NCBI GenBank assembly: GCA_028712365.1 | Contig: JAQTQE010000009.1 | Location: 1-58,615, forward strand | Direction: 5' to 3' | From: a bacterium | GTDB lineage: Bacteria > CAYTYR01 > UBA6262 | Length of the DNA: 58,615 nucleotides | In this document: positions 15,934 to 23,099 of the stretch, one piece after another | Layout of the letters: each line of letters opens with the position of its first letter | Position numbering within the stretch: position 1 is the stretch's first letter | Translations under genes and position numbers: made by a program | The notes under the pieces: generated by a model | What the model saw: the letters and a program-made list of their open reading frames with translations, nothing else | Databases searched by the model: none | Told to the model about the DNA's origin: nothing

Positions 15934-16455
15934 ATGTTTGATCTACATTACTATTTTCATGTAGGTTTATTTAAATTACGAGATCTATTATTACCGCGAA
16001 AAAACGTTTTAAAAGAATTGGCAATAAAGCCAGAACTAATTGTACTAGACTTTGGCTGTGGCCCTGGGAGTTACACGATTTGCTTGTCAAAGATGGTAGG
16101 AGAAAAAGGCAGAGTATATGCTGTAGATATCCATCCATTAGCGATTAAAAACATTGATCATATTGCTGCCAGGGAAAAGCTAAAAAATGTTTTTACCATA
16201 TGTTCAGACTGTCAAACTGGATTGCTTGACCAAAGCGTTGATATTGTTTTGCTGTATGATGTATTCCATATTCTACAGGAACCGAATAAAGTATTAGATG
16301 AAATATATAGGATACTCAAGCCAGATGGGATATTGTCTTTCCAAGATCATTGCATAAAAGATGATGAGATACAGCAAAAAATAGCTAAGGCTAATAAATT
16401 TGTGTTGATCAAAAGGAATAAATACACCTATAAATTTATCAAAGGAAAGACATGA
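15934..16455 (+). CDS. Class I SAM-dependent methyltransferase, second
   Basis: 173 residues. Motif I VLDFGCGPGSYTICLSKMVG (about 35-54), motif II YAVDIHP, motif IV VLLYDVFHIL, post-I LKPDGILSFQDH. Related to UbiE/arsenite-methyltransferase-like enzymes of anaerobes. The last codons overlap the start of the next ATPase gene by 4 nt (ATGA), so the two are translationally coupled. Substrate unknown; it may act on the same pathway as the methyltransferase at 13608. Confidence 0.87.
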   Translation: MFDLHYYFHVGLFKLRDLLLPRKNVLKELAIKPELIVLDFGCGPGSYTICLSKMVGEKGRVYAVDIHPLAIKNIDHIAAREKLKNVFTICSDCQTGLLDQSVDIVLLYDVFHILQEPNKVLDEIYRILKPDGILSFQDHCIKDDEIQQKIAKANKFVLIKRNKYTYKFIKGKT

Positions 16456-17303
16456 AACAAATATTGATAATTAGCGGAAAGGGCGGAACAGGCAAAACGG
16501 TCATTACCGGGGCGTTAGCGGCATTAGCCAATAATAAAATTATGGTTGATTGCGATGTGGATGCCGCGGATTTACATCTGTTGCTGCAACCAAAAATCAA
16601 AGAACGCTATGAATTTAGAAGCGGTTTGAGCGCATTGATTGATCAGAAAACCTGTATTCAATGTGGAAAATGCCTGCTCGCCTGCCGATTTAGCGCGATC
16701 AATAATGATTTTGTGATCGATCATATTTCTTGTGAAGGATGTGGATTTTGTAGCCATGTTTGTCCGGTTCGGGCCATTAAAATGGAAGAAAATGTGGCGG
16801 GAGAGTGGTATATTTCCGAAACCCGGTTTGGTCCGATGGTGCATGCCAAATTAGGGATAGCCGAAGAAAACTCAGGGAAACTAGTGTCTTTAGTAAGAAA
16901 ACAGGCAAAAAAACTGGCCGAGCATAATAATTGCGATTGGATTATTATTGATGGCGCACCGGGAATAGGATGCCCGGTAATTGCTTCTCTTTCCGGCATT
17001 GATTGCGCAATAGTGGTTACTGAACCAACTTTATCTGGTTTGCATGATGCCGCGCGGGTGATAGAGGTAACTAAGCATTTTAAAGTGCCAGCGAAATTAG
17101 TAATAAATAAATATGATATAAATCCTGCGATGTCGGAGAAAATAGAACAGTACTGTGTCGATAACGGGATTCAGTTGATCGGCAAGATTGGGTTTGATAA
17201 AGCAGTAGTTGAAGCAATGGTAGAAGGCAAGACTATTATGGAATATAAAGATACAACGGCTAAGAAAGAGATCAAAGGAATCTGGGAAAAACTGCGGGTT
17301 TAG
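16452..17303 (+). CDS. MinD-superfamily ATPase with inserted 2[4Fe-4S] ferredoxin domain (copy 2)
   Basis: 283 residues, same length and plan as the copy at 14223: Walker A SGKGGTGKTV, DCDVDAADLH, ferredoxin pair CIQCGKCLLAC and CEGCGFCSHVC, then IIDGAPGIGCPV. The two copies are diverged, consistent with a heterodimer as for other tandem NBP35-like pairs. Start overlaps the methyltransferase stop. The next gene begins 3 nt after the stop. Confidence 0.93.
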   Translation: MKQILIISGKGGTGKTVITGALAALANNKIMVDCDVDAADLHLLLQPKIKERYEFRSGLSALIDQKTCIQCGKCLLACRFSAINNDFVIDHISCEGCGFCSHVCPVRAIKMEENVAGEWYISETRFGPMVHAKLGIAEENSGKLVSLVRKQAKKLAEHNNCDWIIIDGAPGIGCPVIASLSGIDCAIVVTEPTLSGLHDAARVIEVTKHFKVPAKLVINKYDINPAMSEKIEQYCVDNGIQLIGKIGFDKAVVEAMVEGKTIMEYKDTTAKKEIKGIWEKLRV

Positions 17304-17306
17304 AAT

Positions 17307-18290
17307 ATGGTTTCTGTAGATAAACAAGATATTCATATATTAAAGTATTTCTCTGCTATGGTGACTGTTGTTGATGGCCAAGTGACCAAGGTTACAGATC
17401 CTTCGTTAGTGTTTTGCCCTCTGGCTAATCATTTATATAAAGATTTTAAGAATATACGAAAGAATTATAAAGAGTCACTCAAGAAAGCGATTAAAGGAGC
17501 AATTGAAAAAAAGATCAGGGATTATGGCTTATTTACAGCGCAAAGGCATTTTAATTTCCCTGAGGTTTCAATACCGTATGGCGCTTCAGAAATGCTCATG
17601 TACGCCTTAAAGAAAAAAGCGATAGAGGCCGCGGTTGTAGTATGCGATGGAGCCGGAACAGTTATTGCCAATACGCCGGAAATTGTTCAGGGCATAGGTG
17701 CCCGGATGAATAGTCTGATATTAACTTCACCTATAAAAGAGACCATTAAAAAACTGGAGAAGTCCGGTTGTCAAGTGATATTTAAAAATGCGCTTATTGA
17801 TCAATACCACGGCGTCCGAGAAGCTATTCAGGCGGGACACAAGAATATTGCCGTCACTATCAATGGCGATGCCGTTAAGGGATTAAAGGAATTACGCTCA
17901 TTAGAAAAGCGTAATAATGTTAGCATTACTTCCTTAGTCTTATGCACTACGGGGATAGCTGGTAATGAAATAGCTTTAATACGCGATTATGCTGATCTCG
18001 TATGGAGTTGCGCTTCCCAGGATATTCGCCGGATAGCCGGGACGGCGGCAATAATGCAGCTTTCTCGGCAGATACCGGTTTTTGTTTTAACCAATAAAGG
18101 GGTAAGTTTTGTTTCTGCCTATGCTAATGAAAGTGAAACAATTAAAAATATAGACCCGCACAAACAATATCTTATTGACCATACACCTGGCAAACAGTAT
18201 GTTCATTTGGGAGGTATTAAAGCTTTTATCAGTGAGTCTGACTTGCCAGTTAGTGGCCGCAGTGAGCCAAGCTTTAGCATGAATATATAA
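17307..18290 (+). CDS. DUF2099 protein (methanogenesis marker 8 family)
   Basis: 327 residues. The N-terminal block (FSAMVTVVDGQVTKVTDPSL, then VFCPLA) and the central VVVCDGAGTVIANTPEIVQGIGAR match my knowledge of DUF2099, called methanogenesis marker protein 8 because it is near-universal in methanogens; bacterial relatives also exist. Biochemical role unknown; genomic links are with Fe-S and cofactor genes. No signal peptide or TM. Cys residues at VFCPL, VVCDGAG, SGCQ, VLCTTG and WSCASQD could ligate a cluster. It sits between the second ferredoxin-ATPase and a NifU-like scaffold. Confidence 0.8.
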   Translation: MVSVDKQDIHILKYFSAMVTVVDGQVTKVTDPSLVFCPLANHLYKDFKNIRKNYKESLKKAIKGAIEKKIRDYGLFTAQRHFNFPEVSIPYGASEMLMYALKKKAIEAAVVVCDGAGTVIANTPEIVQGIGARMNSLILTSPIKETIKKLEKSGCQVIFKNALIDQYHGVREAIQAGHKNIAVTINGDAVKGLKELRSLEKRNNVSITSLVLCTTGIAGNEIALIRDYADLVWSCASQDIRRIAGTAAIMQLSRQIPVFVLTNKGVSFVSAYANESETIKNIDPHKQYLIDHTPGKQYVHLGGIKAFISESDLPVSGRSEPSFSMNI

Positions 18291-18331
18291 TATGATTGCT
18301 CAAGAGAGGGACATTATTTAACAGGATATAT

Positions 18332-18676
18332 ATGGTAAATACGAACAAAGAAGACTATTTTGGCCGGATGAATGACCCAACGGGTTCTGCCTTTTTAGAA
18401 GGACCTTGCGGAGATTCAATGGAGTTTTACCTGACTATCGAAGATGACAAGATAATAGAAGTAAGGTTTTATACTGAAGGATGTGCGGCAACGCAGTCTT
18501 GCGGTGCTGTGACCGCGGCGTTGGCAAAGGGCCGGACAATTGCAAAAGCATTATGTATTTCACCAGGTGAAGTAATTGAAAACATTAAAGACCTGCCTGA
18601 TGACCATCGACATTGTTCAATCCTGTCAGTCAGTACTCTTTATCGGGCTATTGCTGAGTATTTACTTAAAATATAA
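18332..18676 (+). CDS. NifU/IscU-like Fe-S scaffold protein
   Basis: 114 residues from the ATG at 18332 (AGGA 6 nt upstream); a longer TTG start at 18296 is possible. The three scaffold cysteines are in the right contexts: GPCGDSMEFYL, GCAATQSCGA and HCSILSVSTL, with the conserved Asp/Gly just upstream (MNDPTGSA). The domain is the IscU/NifU N-terminal type, without NifU's extra ferredoxin or Nfu domains. Expected to assemble clusters for the surrounding ATPases and radical-SAM enzymes. No cysteine desulfurase is in the window. Confidence 0.88.
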   Translation: MVNTNKEDYFGRMNDPTGSAFLEGPCGDSMEFYLTIEDDKIIEVRFYTEGCAATQSCGAVTAALAKGRTIAKALCISPGEVIENIKDLPDDHRHCSILSVSTLYRAIAEYLLKI

Positions 18677-18690
18677 AAAGGAGTATCCAG

Positions 18691-19506
18691 ATGCAGCCAA
18701 TGAATAAACAGGACTTAAACGAGCAAGAAATGAATCTTAGGGAAAAAATGTCCAAGATCAAGCATGCCTTTATTGTTATGAGCGGTAAAGGAGGCGTAGG
18801 CAAAACAACGGTGGCGGTAAACCTGGCCTTTGCGCTTTCTCTATCCGGCAAAAAAGTAGGTATTCTTGATGTGGACATTCATGGCCCTAATATTGCTAAA
18901 ATGCTGGGCATTGAAAAACAGACCATTTGTGATTCCGAATTTGGTATCCAGGCAGTCAAAGTGAGCGAGAACCTTAAGGCCGTCAGCCTGGCTTTGGTCG
19001 GGTATCATCCTGACCAACCGATTATTTGGCGGGGGCCAAGAAAAACAGCCGCCATCAAACAGTTTTTAGGAGAAGTAAACTGGGGGGAGCTTGATTATCT
19101 GATCATAGATTCACCGCCAGGTACCGGAGATGAACCATTAAGCGTTTGCCAGCTTATTCCTAATGTGCAAGGTATTATTATAGTAACCACACCGCAAGAT
19201 GTGGCTATCCTCGATGCACGTAAGAGCGTGCTTTTTGCCAATGAAATAAAAATACCGGTAGTCGGCCTGATTGAAAATATGAGCGGACTTACGTGCCCTC
19301 ATTGCCATGCACAAATCGATATTTTCAAAAAAGGCGGTGGTGAAAAAGCTGCCCAGGAACTGAAAATACCGTTTTTAGGAAGAATTCCCTTTCAACCGGA
19401 ATTTGTTGATTGCGGTGACCAAGGCACGCCATTTGTGTCTTTCCAGGAAAAATCAAAATCCGCTGAGATATTCATGGAGATAGTCAAAAAAATTGAGGTT
19501 TTTTAA
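18691..19506 (+). CDS. Mrp/ApbC (NBP35-class) Fe-S carrier ATPase
   Basis: 271 residues. Walker A SGKGGVGKTTVAVNLAFAL (about 31-49), GILDVDIHGPN, IDSPPGTGDEPLS, and the C-terminal CPHC (in SGLTCPHCHAQID) that bridges a [4Fe-4S] cluster across the dimer. No N-terminal DUF59 domain. Function: ATP-dependent Fe-S cluster carrier. It is the third MinD-superfamily ATPase of the block and lies directly before hydG (1-nt gap between stop and ATG). Confidence 0.95.
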   Translation: MQPMNKQDLNEQEMNLREKMSKIKHAFIVMSGKGGVGKTTVAVNLAFALSLSGKKVGILDVDIHGPNIAKMLGIEKQTICDSEFGIQAVKVSENLKAVSLALVGYHPDQPIIWRGPRKTAAIKQFLGEVNWGELDYLIIDSPPGTGDEPLSVCQLIPNVQGIIIVTTPQDVAILDARKSVLFANEIKIPVVGLIENMSGLTCPHCHAQIDIFKKGGGEKAAQELKIPFLGRIPFQPEFVDCGDQGTPFVSFQEKSKSAEIFMEIVKKIEVF

Positions 19507-19507
19507 T

Positions 19508-21013
19508 ATGGGATTGCACATACCCCAGGATATTGATATTGATCTTTGGCGTGAGCGTCAGATCGTACCGAAAGAAAGAGATCGTTATTTAAAAAACGGA
19601 CGGGATTTTATCGAAAATGAATCTTTCCATAAAAAGTTGCAAAATAATCGCCCCATTGATAAGCAAGAGATCAGAGATATTTTGTCGAAGTCGTTAGCGA
19701 TACAAACCCTTACTCTTGATGAGACTGCTGTTTTGCTCAATGTGGATGACCCGCAATTATGGCAGGAGATGAGAGTGGCTGGAGCTAAAGTAAAGAAAAA
19801 GGTCTATGATAACCGCATTGTCACTTTTGCTCCTTTCTATACAGGTAATTTGTGTGTGAATGATTGTCTCTATTGTGGGTTTCGGGCCGGGAACTCTGGC
19901 GCCTTACGTCGTCTTCTAACGCTGGATGAAGTACGGCGCGAAGTAGAAGTATTAGCTGGTAAAATCGGACATAAAAGACTTATCGCTGTATACGGCGAAC
20001 ACCCGCTCTCGAATGCTCGCTATATTGTTGATACGCTACGTACCATATATGCGGTAAAAATAAAAACCCCGCATGGCTATGCTAATATACGTCGAGTCAA
20101 TGTTAATGCTGCGCCGCAGCGGATCGAAGATTTGAAGCTTTTACATTCTGCCGGTATAGGAACATACCAGGTTTTTCAGGAAACATATCATCACGCGACC
20201 TATGCCAAAGTGCATCCGCCTAAGACGATCAAAGCTGATTACCGCTGGCGGTTATATGCAATGCATAGGGCTTTTGAAGCAGGAATAGATGATGTAGGGA
20301 TTGGTGTGCTTTTTGGGCTATATGATTGGCGCTTTGAAGTACTGGGGCTGGTAGCTCACGCGCGGGAACTGGAAGAATATTTTGGCATAGGGCCGCATAC
20401 TGTATCCTTTCCTCGTCTTGAACCAGCGTTAAATGCTCCCTATGTTGAAGACACAGGATACCGCGTACTAGACGCAGAATTAATAAAGCTTATTACTGTA
20501 TTACGATTGGCAATACCATATACTGGGATGATTGTGACTGCTCGGGAAAGCGCGGCCATGCGCCGTACTGTAATTCCGCTTGGTTGTACCCAGACCGATG
20601 CTTCATCCCGTATTGGCATAGGAGCCTATGCAGATGATCAGGAAAGTCAAAAATCTAAAAGGCAGCAGTTTTTGTTGGGGGACACGCGTAGTTTGGATGA
20701 AGTAGTCAGGGAATTTGCCCAGCAGGGTTTAATAACTTCATTCTGTACTGCTGGCTATCGCTGTGGACGCACCGGAAAGAGAATAATGGATTTATTGAAA
20801 AGCGGAGAAGAAGGACAATTTTGCAAGCTAAATGCGATCCTAACCTTTCGTGAATGGTTAAATGATTTTGCCAGCGCGGAAACAAGAGAAGCTGGTGAGC
20901 AGGTGATTAAGCAAGAAATGAATGAAGTAGCATTACAATATCCTCACGCGCATACCTCTCTTATGAATTACTATGAGCGTATCAACGCTGGAGAAAGGGA
21001 TCTTTATTTTTAA
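19508..21013 (+). CDS. hydG: HydG-family radical SAM tyrosine lyase with altered C-terminal cluster motif
   Basis: 501 residues. HydG cleaves tyrosine to p-cresol and makes the Fe(CO)(CN) unit used to build the [FeFe]-hydrogenase H-cluster. Start ATG 19508 with GAGG 8 nt upstream. The SAM cluster motif is CVNDCLYC (Cys116, 120, 123). RVNVNAAP, GTYQVFQETYH and DDVGIGVLFGLYDW are strongly HydG-like and separate it from ThiH. The auxiliary-cluster motif is changed: canonical HydG has C-x2-C-x22-C (FCTACYRKGRTG ... FC); here it is FCTAGYRCGRTG ... FC, so the second Cys is Gly and a new Cys appears three residues on (Cys413, 419, 439). No hydE, hydF or hydrogenase gene is in the window. Confidence 0.93.
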   Translation: MGLHIPQDIDIDLWRERQIVPKERDRYLKNGRDFIENESFHKKLQNNRPIDKQEIRDILSKSLAIQTLTLDETAVLLNVDDPQLWQEMRVAGAKVKKKVYDNRIVTFAPFYTGNLCVNDCLYCGFRAGNSGALRRLLTLDEVRREVEVLAGKIGHKRLIAVYGEHPLSNARYIVDTLRTIYAVKIKTPHGYANIRRVNVNAAPQRIEDLKLLHSAGIGTYQVFQETYHHATYAKVHPPKTIKADYRWRLYAMHRAFEAGIDDVGIGVLFGLYDWRFEVLGLVAHARELEEYFGIGPHTVSFPRLEPALNAPYVEDTGYRVLDAELIKLITVLRLAIPYTGMIVTARESAAMRRTVIPLGCTQTDASSRIGIGAYADDQESQKSKRQQFLLGDTRSLDEVVREFAQQGLITSFCTAGYRCGRTGKRIMDLLKSGEEGQFCKLNAILTFREWLNDFASAETREAGEQVIKQEMNEVALQYPHAHTSLMNYYERINAGERDLYF

Positions 21014-21019
21014 ATTCTT

Positions 21020-21805
21020 ATGACTACTAATTACAAATACATTTATGGTCCGGTGGCTTCATGGAGGCTGGGTAGTTCTTTAGGCATAGATCTTCTTTCA
21101 CAAGAGGAAAAGATCTGTACTTTTAACTGCCTCTATTGCCAATTAGGTCCGACACTATGCTATACAGTAAAACGGCAAATATTTGTTCCGGTTAAAGATA
21201 TTATCAAGGAGATTAATGATTTGCCTCCAATCAATATTAACTATATTACCTTTGCTGGAAGCGGAGAGCCGACCCTGGCCAGCAACCTAGGCCAAACGAT
21301 CAAAGCAGTAAAAGCAGTCTCAAAAGTCCCAATCGCAGTTTTAACTAACTCTAGTTTGCTGCATCTTAATAAGGTCAGGCAAGAATTATTACCAGCGGAT
21401 TATGTGTCAGTCAAGCTGGATGCCGTTTCGCCTGATTCCTTGCAAGCGATCAATGATCCTGCTAAGGCTGTCTGTTTTGAAAAATTGTTATCCGGCATAA
21501 TTAAATTCAGAAATCAATATCAAGGCTGGCTGGCATTGCAACTAATGTTTGTCAATAAAAACATGCAAGATGTTGATAAAATGATCAACCTGATCAAGCA
21601 GATCAATCCTGACGAAGTCCAGATAAATACGCCATTAAGGGGTTGCGCTGTCAAGCCATTATCTAAAGGAATTATCATAAAAATAAGAAGTACGATTGCC
21701 GCCGCATGTAAAAAAGCTGCTATAATCTCGGTATATGACAAAAATAAGACCCAGGCTATTTATTCAATAAGCGACGCGGAAACATTAAAAAGAAGAGGGA
21801 AATAA
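21020..21805 (+). CDS. Radical SAM protein, COG0731-like
   Basis: 261 residues. The N-terminus YGPVASWRLGSSLGIDLL followed by CTFNCLYCQLG is characteristic of the COG0731 radical-SAM group, relatives of the TYW1 tRNA enzyme but without its flavodoxin part. GSGEPTLASNLG and VSVKLDAVSP continue the barrel. Substrate unknown. It starts 6 nt after hydG and is probably co-transcribed with it. Confidence 0.88.
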   Translation: MTTNYKYIYGPVASWRLGSSLGIDLLSQEEKICTFNCLYCQLGPTLCYTVKRQIFVPVKDIIKEINDLPPININYITFAGSGEPTLASNLGQTIKAVKAVSKVPIAVLTNSSLLHLNKVRQELLPADYVSVKLDAVSPDSLQAINDPAKAVCFEKLLSGIIKFRNQYQGWLALQLMFVNKNMQDVDKMINLIKQINPDEVQINTPLRGCAVKPLSKGIIIKIRSTIAAACKKAAIISVYDKNKTQAIYSISDAETLKRRGK

Positions 21806-21863
21806 GCTGTGAAATTGGCGATACGGTATTATATTATAACCAAAGTAAAAAGAAGAGGCTTGA

Positions 21864-22577
21864 ATGCGGATACTAGATCTTTTTGATAAAGAGACTATTG
21901 ATAAAAAGTTCCATATTGGCTGGGGACTTTCATTTTTAATCGATAATTCTATCCTATTTGATACCGGGGAAAAAGGGGATTGGCTGATAGCGAATATGCG
22001 GAAATTGAGAATAAACCTGGATACCCTAGAAGCTGTAGTCATTTCGCACGACCATTGGGACCATACTGGAGGATTATGGGATATACTAAAGCTTAAAAAG
22101 GGAATGAAGGTTTATGGTTGCACAAATTTCAGTAAAGAGTTCAAAGATAAAGTAGCCAAGCTGCAGGGGGAACTGATCCTGGCTGACAGGTTCGTAGAGA
22201 TAGCAAAAGATATTTTTATTACCGGGGAGATTCCCGGGGCCTATAATGATAAATATATGCCGGAGCAAGCGGTAGTGCTAAAAACAAGAAAAGGTCTCAT
22301 CATCATTACCGGCTGCGCTCACCCTGGAATCTTAAAAATCATTGAGAAGGTGAAAACTAAATTTCTAAAAGAGCCCGTTAATCTCGTCTTAGGAGGTTTC
22401 CATCTGTTGGATGCAGATAAGAGAGCCATAGAGCTAATAGGCATTAATCTGCAGAAAAAGGGAGTAATAAAGGTTGGCCCGACACATTGTTCCGGAGAGG
22501 CCGCGGCGGAGATATTGAAAAAGCAATATGGAAAGAATTTTATACCGATAAAAACCGGACAAAGAATAAAGATTTAG
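21864..22577 (+). CDS. Metallo-beta-lactamase-fold hydrolase, COG1237 type
   Basis: 237 residues. GWGLSFLIDNSILFDTG at the start and ISHDHWDHTGGLW (HxHxDH metal motif) place it in the MBL superfamily; ITGCAHPGI and GPTHCSGE supply further metal ligands in the pattern of COG1237, which contains the archaeal dihydropterin-linked enzyme. In bacteria COG1237 members are often next to Fe-S and nitrogenase-like cofactor genes. Reaction unknown. It is the last gene of the cofactor block, after which the strand continues with the TonB module behind its own promoter. Confidence 0.88.
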   Translation: MRILDLFDKETIDKKFHIGWGLSFLIDNSILFDTGEKGDWLIANMRKLRINLDTLEAVVISHDHWDHTGGLWDILKLKKGMKVYGCTNFSKEFKDKVAKLQGELILADRFVEIAKDIFITGEIPGAYNDKYMPEQAVVLKTRKGLIIITGCAHPGILKIIEKVKTKFLKEPVNLVLGGFHLLDADKRAIELIGINLQKKGVIKVGPTHCSGEAAAEILKKQYGKNFIPIKTGQRIKI

Positions 22578-22643
22578 CTTACCCAGACAAATATTCAGAG
22601 AGTTAAAAGCACATATGGCAGTAATATAGTTTTCCCTATAAGT

Positions 22644-22672
22644 TTGACAAAAAAAATAAGAAATGATATCCT
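22644..22672 (+). promoter_or_regulatory. Promoter for the His-rich membrane protein / TonB module
   Basis: TTGACA (22644-22649), 17-nt spacer, TATCCT (22667-22672). The expected transcription start falls at 22679-22680, exactly at the following ATG, so the first transcript may be leaderless. Confidence 0.5.
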
Positions 22673-22679
22673 GACTACC

Positions 22680-22946
22680 ATGAAGAAAAAGATAAGACCG
22701 ATTATACTGTTACTACAGTTCATAGTCATACTTTTTATAGTCTCCTTCCATCATCATAACGATGCGGATAGCCATCATGACTGCCCTCTCTGTATCGTTA
22801 TAGGCATGCTGCACATTACCACGCTTCCTGACGCACCCCTGCACGTCATCCAATTAACTTTATTATGGATCATCATTATTACTTCTATGATGATAATAGA
22901 GCAAAGAAAATACTCCTTTTCCGGCCTCAGTCCCCCTAACCTTTAA
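22680..22946 (+). CDS. Small His-rich membrane protein upstream of TonB receptor
   Basis: 88 residues from ATG 22680 (a TTG 36 nt upstream is also in frame but lies in the promoter). Two hydrophobic helices flank a periplasmic-side loop with FHHHNDADSHHDCPLC, a dense His/Asp/Cys metal-ligand set. Small proteins of this type occur beside TonB-dependent metal receptors. A metal-sensing or metal-chaperone role is inferred only. No SD is visible before the ATG. Confidence 0.65.
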   Translation: MKKKIRPIILLLQFIVILFIVSFHHHNDADSHHDCPLCIVIGMLHITTLPDAPLHVIQLTLLWIIIITSMMIIEQRKYSFSGLSPPNL

Positions 22947-23021
22947 CCTCTTTTCCAAAAAAATTCTTCAAATCAGTACATATCAGTAAATGATATGCAT
23001 ATTTCTTTATAGGAGTGTATT

Positions 23022-23099
23022 ATGCGTAAATTACTCGTAATATTATCACTTTTTATATCTTCTTCTGCCTACGCCCAGGAGGTTTTCAGTGTTCTCTAA
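23022..23099 (+). CDS. 25-residue leader ORF (signal-peptide-like) overlapping the TonB receptor start
   Basis: MRKLLVILSLFISSSAYAQEVFSVL then TAA: a Lys/Arg n-region, hydrophobic core and AYA-Q cleavage site, but nothing after it. AGGAG lies 7-8 nt upstream. Its 3' end carries the AGGAGG SD (23077-23082) of the next gene and overlaps that GTG start by 11 nt, an arrangement for translational coupling. It could instead be the remnant of an exported protein. Confidence 0.6.
   Translation: MRKLLVILSLFISSSAYAQEVFSVL

Noticed and set aside
11979-19506. Nitrogenase gene cluster
   Set aside because: NifX-, NifU- and Mrp-like proteins are present, but no nifHDK, nifE/N or full NifB; such genes occur widely in non-fixing anaerobes.
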